From the NCBI GenBank assembly GCA_015178975.1, contig WHVD01000080.1, forward strand, positions 186,001-250,000: a DNA stretch of 64,000 nucleotides. The letters are read 5' to 3'. Both the position numbers and the translations under genes were made by a program. Below, one piece after another: positions 11,504-23,256 of the stretch (positions within the stretch are counted from its first letter, which is position 1; the number at the start of each line of letters is the position of its first letter). The notes beneath the pieces are model-generated. The model searched no databases, was not told the origin of the DNA, and worked only from the letters and a program-made list of their open reading frames with translations. The stretch is from Hysterangium stoloniferum (taxonomy: Eukaryota; Basidiomycota; Agaricomycetes; Hysterangiales; Hysterangiaceae).

Positions 11504-11865
11504 CGTAGCGCGGCAAGGTGGTGAAGTTGAAAGTAGAGGGAAGAGCTGTAGATAGGTGAAGGACGTGCTATGAAAGATAAAGAAAATTTATGTGAATTTA
11601 CATGTACTTTTTTTTATATATATATTGAATTGAAACTCCGCTCGGTTGGTTGTTAAATGAGATTCATTAATTGTGGCTGGGTTTTGGGTAAATGTGTCTG
11701 CCGCCAATGAGTGGTTGTCCCAACCGACCAGAAGGAGAGAAAAAATGAAAGAGAATAAAAGCCAATGAGATGGCTCACTGAATGACTGAGATGTTTCTGA
11801 AAGGAAGTTACGAAAGAAATGAAATAAATGATAGAATAGATGATTCCTCGAGCGCATATATTCCG
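11504..11865 (-). other. Spacer between pol and ORF3, Gypsy-1 copy 1
   Basis: This is non-coding and AT-rich. The same spacer lies at 22900-23256 in copy 2, with almost the same length and sequence, so it is a fixed part of the element. It may hold a promoter, a splice acceptor or a reinitiation signal for ORF3, but none can be identified by eye. Confidence 0.6.
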
Positions 11866-14800
11866 TTAGATTTTGAACAGCGCCTTGTATGCCCTCAGAA
11901 GTGCCGGAGCATTTCTGAGGTTAGTACTGTTTAACCACGAATCCTCTTCAGGTCCATAACCTTTCCAGCACACCCTAAATAGCAGACAATTTCGCTGTTT
12001 TCTATGTCCAACAATAGCTTCGACCTCATATTCTTCATGATCTGGTTTCAACTCTCTTAGGTTCTCAAGTTGGGGTCTTGGACCAAGGTTGGGAGGAGAG
12101 GGTTGATATTTCCGTAGATGGTCCCGGTTAATGACTGGATGCATCGGATACTCTGGGGGAATCTTAAGCCTAAATACTTGAGGGTTCAGTTTCTCAAGGA
12201 CCTCGAACGGTCCAATCTGTCTTTGTATTAGTTTCTTCCCAGTTCCCTTGACTTCCACCAGCTCGAGGGGGTTCACCAATATGAGGTCTCCCTCAGAGAT
12301 ATCTTCTACAGGTCTTTGTTTCTTGTTATACGCTCATGCTTGAATCTCTTGGGCTCGAGTGATTGAATCCCGCGCCATCTGCCGATGATTTTCTAGTTCG
12401 AGAATCCATTGGTCGGCCATAGGGCTGTCTGATAGTTCTCTAGGAACTAGGGGTTCGTCACCTCCTAGGACTCGAGACATTCCTCTTGGAAGGTATCCCA
12501 TTAATAAGAAGGCCGGGGCGTAGTTTGTGGAACTGTGAACAGTCGAGTTGTATGCGTCAACAACTACCTCAATCCACTGGGACCAGCTTTCCTTAGCAGA
12601 AGCACAATAGGCTCGAAGCATCTGTTCTATGGTCGCGTTCATATTCTCTATTTGTCTATCTGTCTGGGGATGATAAGCTGAAGATACCACAAGGGTGGTA
12701 CCATAAATATTACAGACTTCCCACCAGAACCTGCAGGTCCATCTCTTGTCCCGATCACAGATTATTCAAGAGGGCAGTCCGAAGGGGCTGGCCACCTGTT
12801 TGACAAATATTTGTGCAAATCCTTCAGCCGTAAGGTTCAAGAAAGTAGGTATTGTAATAGCGAAACGCATCAATTTATCAACGGCGATGAAGACTGCTGA
12901 ATACAAATCCTTTCCTGAGTCGGGTAGTCCAGTGATCAAGTCCATAGAAACTACTTCAAAAGGCCTAAAAGGTATATCGGCAGGTCTGAGGGCTCCTTGA
13001 CGAGCGGTGCGATCGACTTTGGTCTTTTGGCAGATGTCGCAGGTATGCACATATGACACACAATATTGCAGCATTTTTGGCCAAAAGAACTGGTCTTTCA
13101 TTAGCTTGAACAACCGCTGACCTCCGGCGTGTGCTCCCTCAAAAGGGTTATCATGTACCAACCTTAAGATAGAGTTAGTCATGGTACTGGGCACACAGAC
13201 TTGAACTTTTGCAGTCTGAGTCACGAAAGTACAGGAGTCTGTTTGCTCCCACAAAGTAGTGAGAAGGAGTAACAACCGCATTAGGTGAAGGGATATCTAG
13301 AGTGTAGAGATTCCTGAAAATGGGGTCTTTCGAGTATCCCTCTAGAAATTTCTTTATGTATCCCTCCTCGATACTGATTAGCAGCTGAGGATGATGCAAT
13401 GCAAAGTCAGACTCGTCCTCCTGATCATCCCTTACTGTGTTATGAGAATCCCATTCTGACTGTCAGACCTTTTGAGTTGCTCCAAAAGGTTCCATAGAAT
13501 CGTGTATGATAGAGAAGACTGCCTTCTTAGCAGGTTCATCCTTCCATAGATTTTCCTCAGTACTCTTGTCCAGAGAGGTTGTAAACTCTTCCTGCTTGGT
13601 GTAGAATCTCGAGACCTGGAAATGCAGCATATATCACCCCCCATGCGGCTAGTCGATGATTAGTGTTCTCGTACGATCTAGCCCATTGTAGAGCTGCATG
13701 GTCCGTAATGAGTAGAACATGTTCACCTTCAATGAAGGGTTGGAAGTGAACTAGTCCCTCCTTTGCTGCTAACGCTTCCCATTCAGTAGCAGAATAGTTA
13801 CGTTCAGCGCTTTTCAGCGTGCGACTCCAATATGCAATGACTCATTCAATGGTAACTTCGGTCGCCTCGAAAGTGGGTCCCCATGAGTCCGACCACTCAA
13901 TCTCGGGCTGTTTGGTTTTATACCGATGAACAAAGGATGGCACATCCTGCGCACAGTCGAAAGCTGACTTGACTTGGGCATGGATTTTAATGTCTATCAA
14001 GTCTCCTAAAGCCATCTTCTGGACTTGTTGGAAACAACAGCCTAAGGCAAAATCCGAAGTGTCCGTATACAGCCGATAGGGCATCCCGCTAACTGGATGT
14101 CCCACTACTGGTGCTGATCCTAGCGCAGCTTTAACATCCTCGTAAGCCCTGACATGGTCGTGTTCCCTTCTTTAGGAGCGAGAATAAAGGGGACACCATC
14201 CATGAATAGAATGGTATATACGCCGAAAAGTAAAGGACCATCCCAAGGAACCATTGCAGTTCAGAAACCTTAGTGGGTGGGGCCAGTTCCAATATAGCGC
14301 GAACTTTCTCTTGGTGGGTCGAGAAACCCAACTTGGATACTTTATGACCCAACAACAAGATCGAATTATATCCGATAAAACATTTCTTGGGAGAGAGAGT
14401 GATGCCAGCCAAAGCAATAGTGCCGAGCATCTGATTTAGATGAAGCAGATGATCATCCCAATTCTTAGAGAATATTACTATGTCGTCAATGTAAACCAAA
14501 CAAAAGATCCATAGGTAGGGTGCTAAAACTGTTTGCATAACATGCTGAAACGTGGAGGGACCATTTCTAAGCCCGAACGGCATCCTTTTAAATTGCCACA
14601 GCCCTCTGTGAGATCTGAAGGCTGTTTTGGGCTTATCGTCCTCTAACATTTCTAATTGAGTAAATCCGGCTAACACATCGAAAGAAGAGAGGACATTTGA
14701 CCCCAACAGTGCTTGCATGATCTCCGATTGATGTGGTAAAGGGAATTCGTCTGGAACAGTGAGATGATTGAGTTTCCAGTAGTCAATGACCACCCGTGGT

Positions 14801-15240
14801 TTACCATTGCAATATACTATGAAAGCCGGCGCCCCCCAGGGACTTTTAGATGGCTCAATGACACCCTGTTCGAACCAGGTATCCATTTGCTCATCTATAA
14901 CTCTCCTATTGGCAGGGGAAGAGGGGAACATAGGCATGGAGGTGGACTGGGCGCCCTTTTTCAAAGGGATAGGGACTCTGCATTCCACTTGCCCTAACCA
15001 TCCGTCGACTCCGAAAGCCTTAACATTCTCAGTCAAAACTGATCTGAGACGTGGTAAAATTTCTGTTGGTATATCTGGTCCCAAATTGAGCAGCTTGTGG
15101 ACATCCTCTGAGGCCAGCTTCTCATTATCAGCCACCGTGGCCATCTTAGGACCGGGCAGTTCGAAATCATCTGCAATCTCTGGTTTGACAGGTGGCTTAG
15201 GCCTTTCTGAGGCGGATTGATGGTCATGGAAGAGTTTCAC
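11866..15240 (-). pseudogene. Gypsy-1 pol, copy 1: RT, RNase H, integrase, chromodomain (fossil)
   Basis: On the minus strand, from 15240 down: RT (14131-15100) with SPWGAPAFIVY, VIDYWKLNHLTVPDEFPLP, MPFGLRNGPSTFQ and the catalytic YIDD box near 14490. RNase H (13690-14105) has LYTDTSDFALGC. The integrase zinc-binding region (about 13020-13180) has HTCDICQKTK. The integrase core spans 12660-13010. The GPY/F region has QIGPFEVLEKLN (about 12180-12260) and the chromodomain has CWKGYGPEEDSW (11866-12050). Domain order and the chromodomain place it among Ty3/gypsy chromoviruses. The copy is broken at several places. Confidence 0.9.
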
Positions 15241-17096
15241 CAGTCGTTCGATTTTCCTCCCTTACTAAATTGTCTCTGGCTCGGGATGCATAAATGGGAA
15301 CAATAGTCAATTTGTCATCAGAGCTATTTACTTGTCCTTGTATAGATAGTCCATGAACCACCTCATATAACCTTTGCTCCTCAGTTTCCTCCGACATATC
15401 CTGTGCAGAGCATTTGTTGATAGAGACATAATGAGACATCTTGCCAGCGTGGGGGCAATCTATCTTGAAATGCTCCGGACTTCCGCATATCCAATATTCC
15501 TTGGTGGGTTTGACTGAGCTCTTCTTGTTACTCCTCTCAAAGAACATTTTTCCGTGATGCTTTCTCTGCATTGGGTTAGCGGTGTCAGGGACGATCCTTC
15601 TCATCGAGCCTCTCTCGTTAGTCTCACTGATGAGAGTATAGTTAGGTGAGGAGAGGTCGTCGGTGGCCCTGAAATCCAATTCCTGACCCTCTGTTAACAT
15701 TACACACGGTTTCTGGAACCTGTAACGTTCCCGGTGCGTTTGGACCCAAGCGTTAATCAGAGCTTCTTGCAGGTTATTAGTATAAGTCTGCAAACTCATG
15801 ATGTCATTGATGGATTGAGATAGAGCCATTCCGTAGGCAGCATGAGAATGAGTCTGCATGTTTCATCCCCTCTGTCTTGGTGGAATCTATACAGGAAATG
15901 ATAGAGTTTAACTCTCCACTGGATATAGTGAACGGGTGTCTCAAAATCGTGACTGGCTTGTTGAAATTTCATGGCTTCCCATTCTAAGGCCAAGGATTCA
16001 CGCCAGCGAGTTCCAAGCAATCCTTCCACAATGCCCCAAAGAAATGACCCATGAGATTGACTGAATTCAGTACGATGCTCACGGTCTAGGGTACTCCACC
16101 AGACCTTAGCATTGCCTGTGAGTCATCTTGGCAGAGCAACTCCTAACAGTGCACTCAAAGAGTCTGATACCTCCGCGAGACTCATGATGTCCATGTGTTA
16201 CGACCCATTCCCAGATGTTTCAATATCTGACTTCCGATCTCCGACTTCCAACTTCCGATCCCCGACTTCCAACTTCCGATCCCTGACTATGGAACATCAC
16301 AGTTACCGTATCATCCGCATTCTTCCCTTGTTCCGCATTTGGTAATTTGTCCGTTGACAAGTATTCACTCGTTTGTTTGTTGTATTCCTGTTTCGGAATA
16401 TTGTCTCCCTAATATGTCTTATTGTATTTCTGTTTTAAGAACACTTCCGTTTCCGTCTTATTATGGTCTTAGTTTGTAGTACAATAATGAGTAGACTTAT
16501 ATTAGTTTCCACGAATTTGTACTTTACCTTAGATCTGATATCGACTTAGTTTCTTATTCCTCCTCCCGTCTTTCTGTACGCTCGATATTCGGAACTCTTC
16601 GGAACTCTGAATATCCATATCTTCCATTGTAAGTTTTACTTCCAAAATTAAGGACATTGAGCGTTTGCGTAGAGGCACAGCACATAAGCTGAAGCCGACG
16701 TCCTGACCCTATCCACGAGTTTCCGACTTCCCAGTGACTTTCCGGTGGTTCCAGAATAAGTTCCTGACATGGCACTTAACACCATGATATAATCCAGGGC
16801 CTTGGATTGGGCTCCATTGTATTCAGGGAGATCAGACCATTTGATCTTAATGTTGTTGGTGTTAAGAGTGATCTTCTTGTCCTTAGGTAAGTCATCAATA
16901 AGCATGCTAACTTGAGACCGCATCGGAGTTCGAAAGGGGGTATTAGGCACTCCATTGTGATGCTCCCCCCGTCCTGAGTTCCCTCCCCAGTCTGAAGTAT
17001 TCGAACTCCTGGATGAATCGCTAAGGGTCCTCCTGATGGCAAGAAAGGATTCAAAGCGATCGGCAGAGAATGGCGGGGACCGTCTGAGTTCAGCAA
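15224..17096 (-). pseudogene. Gypsy-1 gag, copy 1 (capsid and zinc knuckle, fossil)
   Basis: Capsid-type gag, read on the minus strand, starts about 17000 with LPKDKKITLNTNNIKIKWSD, continues through the SLALEWEAMKFQQ and HYIQWRVKLYHFLY blocks and ends in a CCHC knuckle CWICGSPEHFKIDC-like near 15470-15520. An LTR (16196-16781) is inserted into it with target duplication CCATG. The same arrangement appears in copy 2 (34353-35755) and in Gypsy-2 (51170-52150). The copy is broken at a few places. Confidence 0.85.
16196..16781. mobile_element. Solo LTR of an otherwise unseen family
   Basis: TGTTACGACCC...GGCACTTAACA, 586 bases, flanked by CCATG at 16191-16195 and 16782-16786. Near one end it holds short tandem repeats of a roughly 22-base unit built from CGACTTCCAACTTCCGATCC (16229-16290). 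No other copy is in the window, so orientation cannot be set. Confidence 0.9.
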
Positions 17097-17483
17097 TCCT
17101 CGACCAGCAACTGGGCCAGCTATACCCTCAGTGAATGCTGTAGAGAAGGACGGTCAACCCTTGCTGGTGACTGATCAGTTTCTGGCAGTGGTCACCTCGT
17201 TCCCAAAGTTAGGACTGTTCGAGACTCCTTCAAACGCAACACGAGTACGATACTCTCCCTGGGGAGGCGCTGAGCCGGATTCCATCGCGATTTGTCTCTC
17301 GATCTCTGTCGTGTTCAGAAGTCGACGTGGCTGAGGTTGATGAAAAGGAGTGCAGACCTCAATCCTCTTTTCCTGAAGACGTTCTATCACCTGCATCCTC
17401 ATGTCCAGCGGAAAATCCTCCAATATCACAGGACGGTTGAGAGAATATAGGAAACGAGTATCAGGAGACCCATTTAGATTGCG

Positions 17484-18500
17484 TGTTAAATGTGACCTGT
17501 GACTTACTGTGACATGTGACACACTCAAGTCTGAGGAAAGTTGTTACTATTCAGGTCACTGACTACAAGCTTATATATGTTATACATCAGTAGGCTTGTG
17601 TAAAGGGTATGCATATATGCATACCTGGACTAAGGAATAATAGCTGGATTATAGTACTTTATTATTTACCTTTTATTTTCTTTCTTTATATTCTTTCTAT
17701 ATTTCGAGCACACCTTGATTTTGTAGTTCGAAGCTTTGTGTATACGTATGGGCGCTCTCGGCGCCAAAAGAGACAGACAATTTTACCCAGCAGACACCAC
17801 CTCGTAAATGACCCAGACGTCAAATAGCGAGAGGTGTCAAGGGTAATGTTTCAACTACCTTTAAAGGTAGTATTCTCTTGCATACTAATGTACTTTGGAC
17901 TCGAACCGCGAAGGTCGAGTTCCAATCTAAGGTCTTTGCACTAGTCGACATTATAGTCGACTCGCGCTATTATTTCTTTACTCTAGATATTCAGCTTCGT
18001 GTTGATTATCTATTTTACATCTAGCTACGAGTTGTACCGTGAAGGTCAACTCTTTCATTCTTTCATTCTAGCCATCAAGAGCAACTGTACAGTTGCTCTT
18101 GTGACGCATAGCGTGTCTTCTTACTAGCACAGCTTGTCTAGTAATCTACAGTATTGTACTGTACGGTCAATATCTGCTAATAGTAGTTGAATAGACACTA
18201 TTCTTCGTATATCGAACGGTCAGAATCTATCGACTCTTCACAGCTTGTCAGCTGTCAAAAGTGACAGCTGGTTGACAGCTATCAGAAGTGACAGCTGATT
18301 GACAGCTTGAATGGAAACTGACAGCTGATTGACAGCTGGAATACAAACTGACAGCTGATTGACAGCTGGAATACAAACTGACAGCTGATTGACAGCTGTC
18401 ATGGGAAATGAACTGGGAATACTCTGGAACATGCTGGAAGCTTCTAGAAGGTTCTAGAAGGTTCCAGAAGGTCTTGGAGACAGTGGAGGCAGTTTTAACA
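17484..18500 (-). mobile_element. Solo LTR, Copia-2 family, split by a Gypsy-1 LTR
   Basis: TGTTAAATGTGACC...GCAGTTTTAACA with TTGCG at 17479-17483 and 18501-18505. A Gypsy-1 solo LTR (17599-18242) is inserted in it. The part 18243-18420 is an array of CAGCTGTCA-type words, the hallmark of this LTR family. Confidence 0.94.
17599..18242 (+). mobile_element. Solo LTR, Gypsy-1 family
   Basis: 644 bases, TGTAAAGGG...CTCTTCACA, flanked by GCTTG at 17594-17598 and 18243-18247, inside a Copia-2 LTR. Confidence 0.95.
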
Positions 18501-18571
18501 TTGCGAACAAACGAATTAGTCATGGAGAGAGGCAAATCAGGGACCTGAATCAAGTCATTGTAAGGGAGGAG

Positions 18572-18820
18572 TGTTAAAGGCATAGAAAAGAATTGACCTA
18601 GCCTGGGATTGAACCAAGGACCTTCTGGCTTTATATGCAGGTGCTCTTAACCACTGAGCTACTGGACCTATAGTCTAGTATTATATGATGGATTATATAC
18701 ATATATATAAGGACTTATGATGCCAACTTGTACTCTTATAACAGTTTATATAACTGATGGCAAGCCTGGGTCTTATAACAGTCTGTCACATATAGATATT
18801 GTATTTTCCCATTTCTAACA
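18572..18820 (-). mobile_element. Solo tTRIM LTR
   Basis: 249 bases, TGTTAAAGG...CATTTCTAACA in plus coordinates, flanked by AGGAG at 18567-18571 and 18821-18825. It carries a minus-strand tRNA-like unit at 18594-18668. It lies inside ORF1 of Gypsy-1 copy 1. Confidence 0.95.
18594..18668 (-). tRNA. tRNA-like unit in tTRIM LTR
   Basis: 75 bases, nearly identical to the unit described at 30372-30446. The A box TAGCTCAGTGG and B box GGTTCAATCCC are both present. Degenerate anticodon stem; probably not a working host tRNA. Confidence 0.6.
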
Positions 18821-19746
18821 AGGAGTACCTCTAAAACCATTTTATTGAGTCTTCTTTGATTTTGCTTCAGCCGGCCTCTTAAAGTGAAGTATGCAAATGA
18901 TAGATTCGGCGTGACTCCATTGAGAGACTCCTCCAACATGTGAATGTACATGTACTGGTAGTCAACCTTAGGCACAATATGATCTTCACCGAACAGTACG
19001 TGTAGGATTTGCAATGCATCATCATGCATACGAAGTGCTTCAAGGAATAGAGAGAACACCTCCCACTTGAGAATCCTTCTTCCTCCCTCCATGGCAGTTG
19101 TAATCTCATTCGACCATTCGGGAATCGATCGGGTCAAGTACTCCAGGTTCCCTGGTCACGTGAATAAATCGCGTGCTGATAAAATCGCCTGATAGCGACC
19201 TAACCAAACTGCCACGGTCACTGGTAAAATGGGGTAATCTGTATTGTATTCCTCCACAAAAGGAGTAACCTGGTCCTCGGAGATTCGATCGGTGTAGTAC
19301 ATGTCCCATTGCAAGTCGATGGGCTGAGCATAAACCATATGTCCTCCGAGGAACTGCTTAAGGATAACTTGTCTCGGAGGGAACATGATAATGGGCTCGG
19401 GTGCTTGACTAGACTCAACGTTGGCTCCAGAGGTATTCAACTGCCCGGGTGATAAGTGTTCCTCGGGTGGATCGGGGGGAATGTTCATTGACGATCCAGC
19501 TACTACTCCCGAGGGATCCTCCGGAGGAGCTGATCCTTGAAATGTCGATGAGGACTTTCTCAAAGTGACATTACAGGGTGGTTCTAAATTAGCAGATTTT
19601 TGACAAGACATGGAACTACTCAGAGTTGATGAAGACCTTGGTGTTTGATTCTTGCCTGTAGTCATTCGCATGTCTGAGTCTTAGTAGTCAAATAATAAAA
19701 TCTTTCCTTGTACATAGGAAAAGAACAGTCCAGCCCGGATCACCAC

Positions 19747-20068
19747 TGTGAAGAGTCGATAGATTCTGACTGCTGGATATACGAAGAATAGTATTTATTC
19801 AACTACTATTATTAAGTATTGACCGTCCAGTACAATACAGTAGATTACTAGACTGATAGTACTAGTAAAGAGATGCACTACACATCACAAGAGCAACTGT
19901 ACAGTTGCTCATGATGACAAGGACTGGAGAAAAGAAGAGTTGACCCTTGCGGTACAACTTGTAGCTAGAAGTAAGAGAGATATTCAGCAAAAGACTGAAT
20001 ATCTAGGGTAAAGATATAGCAGCGTGAGTCGACTATAGTGTCGATAAGTGCGAAGACTTGGGAGTGGG
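19747..20068 (-). repeat. 5' LTR of Gypsy-1 copy 1, cut
   Basis: Begins TGTGAAGAGTCG in plus coordinates. The adjoining internal side reads, on the element strand, GTGGTGATCCGGGCTGGACTG, the likely primer site (TGG start, one base after the LTR). It stops at GTGGG (20064-20068), where Gypsy-1 copy 2 is inserted. The matching continuation is found inverted at 41577-41659. Confidence 0.85.
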
Positions 20069-20753
20069 TGTGAAGAGTCGATAGATTCTGACTGTTCGAT
20101 ATACGAAGAATAGTGTTTATTCAACTACTATTAGCAGGTATTGACTGTACAGTACAATACCGTAGATTACTAGACAAGCAGTACTAGTAAGAAGACACGC
20201 TATGCGTCACAAGAGACAAGCAGTACTAGTAAGAAGACACGCTATGCGTCACAAGAGCAACTGTACAGTTGCTCTTGACGGCTAGAATGAAAGAATGAAA
20301 GAGTTGACCTTCACGGTACAACTCGTAGCTAGATGTAAAATAGATAATCAACGTGAAGCTGAATATCTAGAGTAAAGAGATAATAGCGTGAGTCAACTAT
20401 AATGTCGACTAGCGCAAAGACCTTAGAGTGGAACTCGACCTTCGCGGTTCGAGTCCAAAGTACATTAGTATGCGAGAGAATACTACCTTTATAGGTAGTT
20501 GAGACGTTACCCTTGACACCTCTCGCTATTCCACGTCTGGGTCGTTTACGAGTGGTGTCTGCTGGGTGAAAAGTGTCTGTCGTTTTGGCGCCGAGAGTGC
20601 CCATACATATACACAAAGCTTCGAACTACAAAATAAAGGTATGCTCGAAATATAGAAAGAATGTAAAGAAAGAAAATAAAAGATAAATAATAAAGTACTA
20701 TAATCCAACTATTATTCCTTAGTCCAATTATGCATATATGCATACCCTTTACA
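20069..20753 (-). repeat. 3' LTR of Gypsy-1 copy 2
   Basis: 685 bases. It is longer than the usual 644 because a 42-base unit is present twice in tandem (20172-20213 and 20214-20255). Ends TACCCTTTACA; the purine tract GGGGGGCAC (element strand) lies at 20754-20762. Confidence 0.93.
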
Positions 20754-20759
20754 GTGCCC

Positions 20760-22899
20760 CCCAGTTCAAAGGGATGTGCTATACTAGGTGTCGAAGAGCA
20801 TCTGGGACGCCGCCCCAAGCTTCCTGTGAGGATCCCCCAAGGTCCAAAATGATGTTTCCCCATTGTTCCCTTTTTACTCTGAAAGATTCGGCTATTCTCG
20901 CCCGAGCCAAATCACTAGAATTCCTGTACAATGAGTCGGCCCATCGTCTGTAGGCTTTCTCTCCGCAACGAACGACTGCGTGGACACTAACCGGTGGAGC
21001 GGAAATCCGCGCGAGAAGAGGAGCATTGGGGAGGGGAAACGAAGACGTGGGCAGCGGGGGCAGGAACGTGTGGCTGCGTGGTGGTCTCTGTGGGAGGCGT
21101 CAGGACGAGGGCCTCGAGTAAATCTACTAAGCCAGCAATAGAGAGGACATTCACTGAGTCTGGGGGCAGCCGGTGAAGCTCCACTATGATGTGCCAGAAC
21201 ATAGAGAGTTTAATCTCCTGTGCTGCTCACGCAAAGTTCTTCCCCTCTGCGAGATCCTCGAAGGAGAGATAGAAATCCTCCATTATCTCCGACAACGGAG
21301 CCAGACCGCGACAACCCTTAAGGCTCCCTTGAAGGACCGGTTGCTGAAGTACCGGCACGAGCTGTGATAGCACCCTTCTGACAGGAAACTGTTCAGAAGG
21401 GTAGTTGACAGCTACTCGCATCCAGAAAGTTGTGGATACGGGCTCAGTGAGGGGAAGCGGGCTGTCGAGGACGGGAATAGGGGATTGTTCTCGGAGAGGA
21501 GTGGTGGCTTTCTGCATCTCCTTCGCCTTTCTGCTTGCCATGGGATCGATGACGTCTGGTGTAGGAGGGTCCAAATCGACATCCATTCGCTCTGGTGGAA
21601 GGTCCTGGATAGGGCTACCCAAGGACACGCAATATGAATACGGAGAGTCGGGAGGGATACCCGGTGACGGCGGAAGTTGGGTCGGGACCAGTATAGCTTT
21701 CGGGGAGGGAGAGGGACGAGGCGCCAGAATCGGGGCTGGGGGAGTGCGTGCCGGAAGAAGGACGGGAAGGGGCCTCGACCTTGGTGAAAGGCGTGGGACT
21801 GGAATCGGGGAAGGTTCACGTTGGGCTGAGGGAGTGTGTGCCGGGTGAAGGATGGGAGGGGCCTCGACATCCGAAGTGAGGTTGGGACCGGTACAGCTTT
21901 TGGAGAGGGAGGTAAATGAGGTGTTAGAATCGGGGCTGAGGGAGTGTGTCTAGGGTGAGTGATGGGAAGGGGCCTCGACGTTGGCGAAAGACATGGGACC
22001 AGAATCATGGAAGGTTCGCATTCCAGTGACTGTTGACTAGGGCGGTGACCCCTCCATACTCTGGATGATGGTCTCTGTGTTTGTCTTTGGTTGGGGTCAC
22101 TGGTTACGAAGCGAACGTTAGACGGGAGAAGGAACCCTTCATGGCAATCCTCTCCCAGAGATCGGATGCTATACACACCATTCCTGTTCTCGTCTTCCTC
22201 CTCATCCTCATCCGAGGAAAAATCAATTGGTCCCCTACGGTATTCCTTTTCTCGCTGGGGCAACGTTTGACCGTCCCCTCGGGTAAGAACTATTCGTTGC
22301 AACTTAATGCGTCGAAGTAGTTCCCAGTCATAAAGGATGGTACCCTCCTTCTCCTTCCAGCTCTTGGTTCTCGTCGTCCTAATGCAAGGCGTCCCACCCT
22401 CACTATCATCGGTCTCCACGAAGTCGGCCCATTTCTCTCCCGGGGGGGGAAGGATCGGCGCGGAAGCTCTGTTTCCGAATTGTGCTCTGTACTCACGCCA
22501 CTGCCACTTGGAGGGGACTCCTTCTCTTGCTCCCCTCACCTCCTGTTGACTTCTATACTCAGCACGCCTTTCTCTTTTGCGGGTGAGTCTCCTTGCGTTG
22601 TGTTCTTCCATAAACATTTCCTGCTTCCGCATGATAGCAGCGACTTCCTCAGATGACGGTCTGATGGAGGGCCCTAACGGCTTGCTCCAATCCGTACCGG
22701 TATTTCCCCCCGGCTCATCACCAAAGGAGAAAGTCGACAGGGGGGTTGATTCTTGGGTACCCCGATTGCTCTCGACATTGTCTGTACGAGGCACGTGGGT
22801 GATGAATCCCCCGCCGGTTGTGGATGTACTGGCTGTCGGAGCTCGCGGGACCTTTTTGAACTTAGGGAGGACTTGCTTGTTTTGTTGGAAAGGGAGCAT
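20760..22899 (-). CDS. Gypsy-1 ORF3, copy 2 (unidentified protein after pol)
   Basis: Roughly 710 codons on the minus strand, from the ATG at 22899 to the edge of the 3' LTR. Features in order: MLPFQQNKQVLPKFKKVP start; a highly charged basic segment (EEHNARRLTRKRERRAEYRS) likely to form a helix; ILPPPGEKWADFVETDDSEG; an acidic run DFSSDEDEEEDENRN; a long Pro/Ser-rich middle; and a leucine-rich C-terminal third (VAVNYPSEQFPVRRVL..., EDFYLSFEDLAEGKNFA). There is no hydrophobic signal or membrane segment. The family and function are unknown. The position is that of env in retroviruses, but nothing supports an envelope. The same ORF occurs in copies 1 and 3 and, diverged, in Gypsy-2. The copy has at least one break. 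Confidence 0.75.
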
Positions 22900-23256
22900 T
22901 ATAGCACGATAAAGTGGTGAAGTTGAAGATAGAGGGAAGGGCTGTAGATAGGTGAAGGATGTGGTGTGAAAGATAAAGAAAATTTATGCGAATGTACGTG
23001 TACTTTTTTATATATATTGAATTGAAACTCCGCTCGGTTGGTCGTTAAATAAAATTCATTAATTGTGGCCGGGTTTTGGGGAAATGTGTCTGCCGCCAAT
23101 TAGTGGTTGTCCCAATCGACCGGAGGGATAGAAAAATGAAAGAGAATAAAAGCCAATGAGATGGCTCACTGAATAACTGAGATATTTCTGAAAGGAAGTT
23201 ACGAAAGAGATGGAATAAATGATAGAATAGATGATTCCTTGAGCGCATATATCCCA
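22900..23256 (-). other. Spacer between pol and ORF3, Gypsy-1 copy 2
   Basis: Non-coding, AT-rich, and almost the same as 11504-11865. No promoter or splice site can be named with confidence. Confidence 0.6.

Larger units (their letters stand above)
17097..19671 (-). pseudogene. Gypsy-1 ORF1 / gag N-terminal region, copy 1 (fossil)
   Basis: From 19671 down, the protein starts MRMTTGKNQTPRSSST and follows the intact-looking frame at 42381-43694. It has a Ser/Pro-rich start, then FPPRQVILKQFLGGHMVYAQ, the VEEYNTDYPILPVTVAVWLG block, and further down VIERLQEKRIEVC. It lies between the 5' LTR and the capsid region, so it is the N-terminal part of gag or a separate first ORF. Its function is not recognised. 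It is split by a Copia-2 LTR, itself split by a Gypsy-1 LTR, and by a tTRIM LTR, and has a few breaks. Confidence 0.75.
3491..20068 (-). mobile_element. Gypsy-1 copy 1 (Ty3/gypsy chromovirus with extra ORF3)
   Basis: On the minus strand the order is 5' LTR (19747-20068, cut), ORF1, gag with zinc knuckle, protease-RT-RNase H, integrase, chromodomain, a spacer, ORF3 and the 3' LTR (3491-4130). It is a broken fossil with many breaks. Nested insertions are Gypsy-3 (4633-9416), solo Gypsy-1 LTRs (9678-10321, 17599-18242), an unassigned LTR (16196-16781), a Copia-2 LTR (17484-18500) and a tTRIM LTR (18572-18820). Its 5' LTR is cut at 20068 by Gypsy-1 copy 2. Confidence 0.9.

Noticed and set aside
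17609-17827. Recurrent small ORF starting MHICIPGLRNN, seen in many Gypsy-1 LTRs
   Set aside because: It lies wholly within the LTR and recurs only because the LTR recurs. It overlaps palindromes and has no start context or conservation pattern of a gene.
18238-18583. Short regular repeats (CAGCTG array) as a CRISPR array
   Set aside because: Units are short, spacers are themselves repeated, there are no cas genes, and the array belongs to a Copia-2 LTR.
20760-22899. ORF3 as a retroviral envelope gene
   Set aside because: Position fits, but there is no signal peptide, no membrane span, no cleavage site and no cysteine pattern; the composition is charged and Pro-rich.
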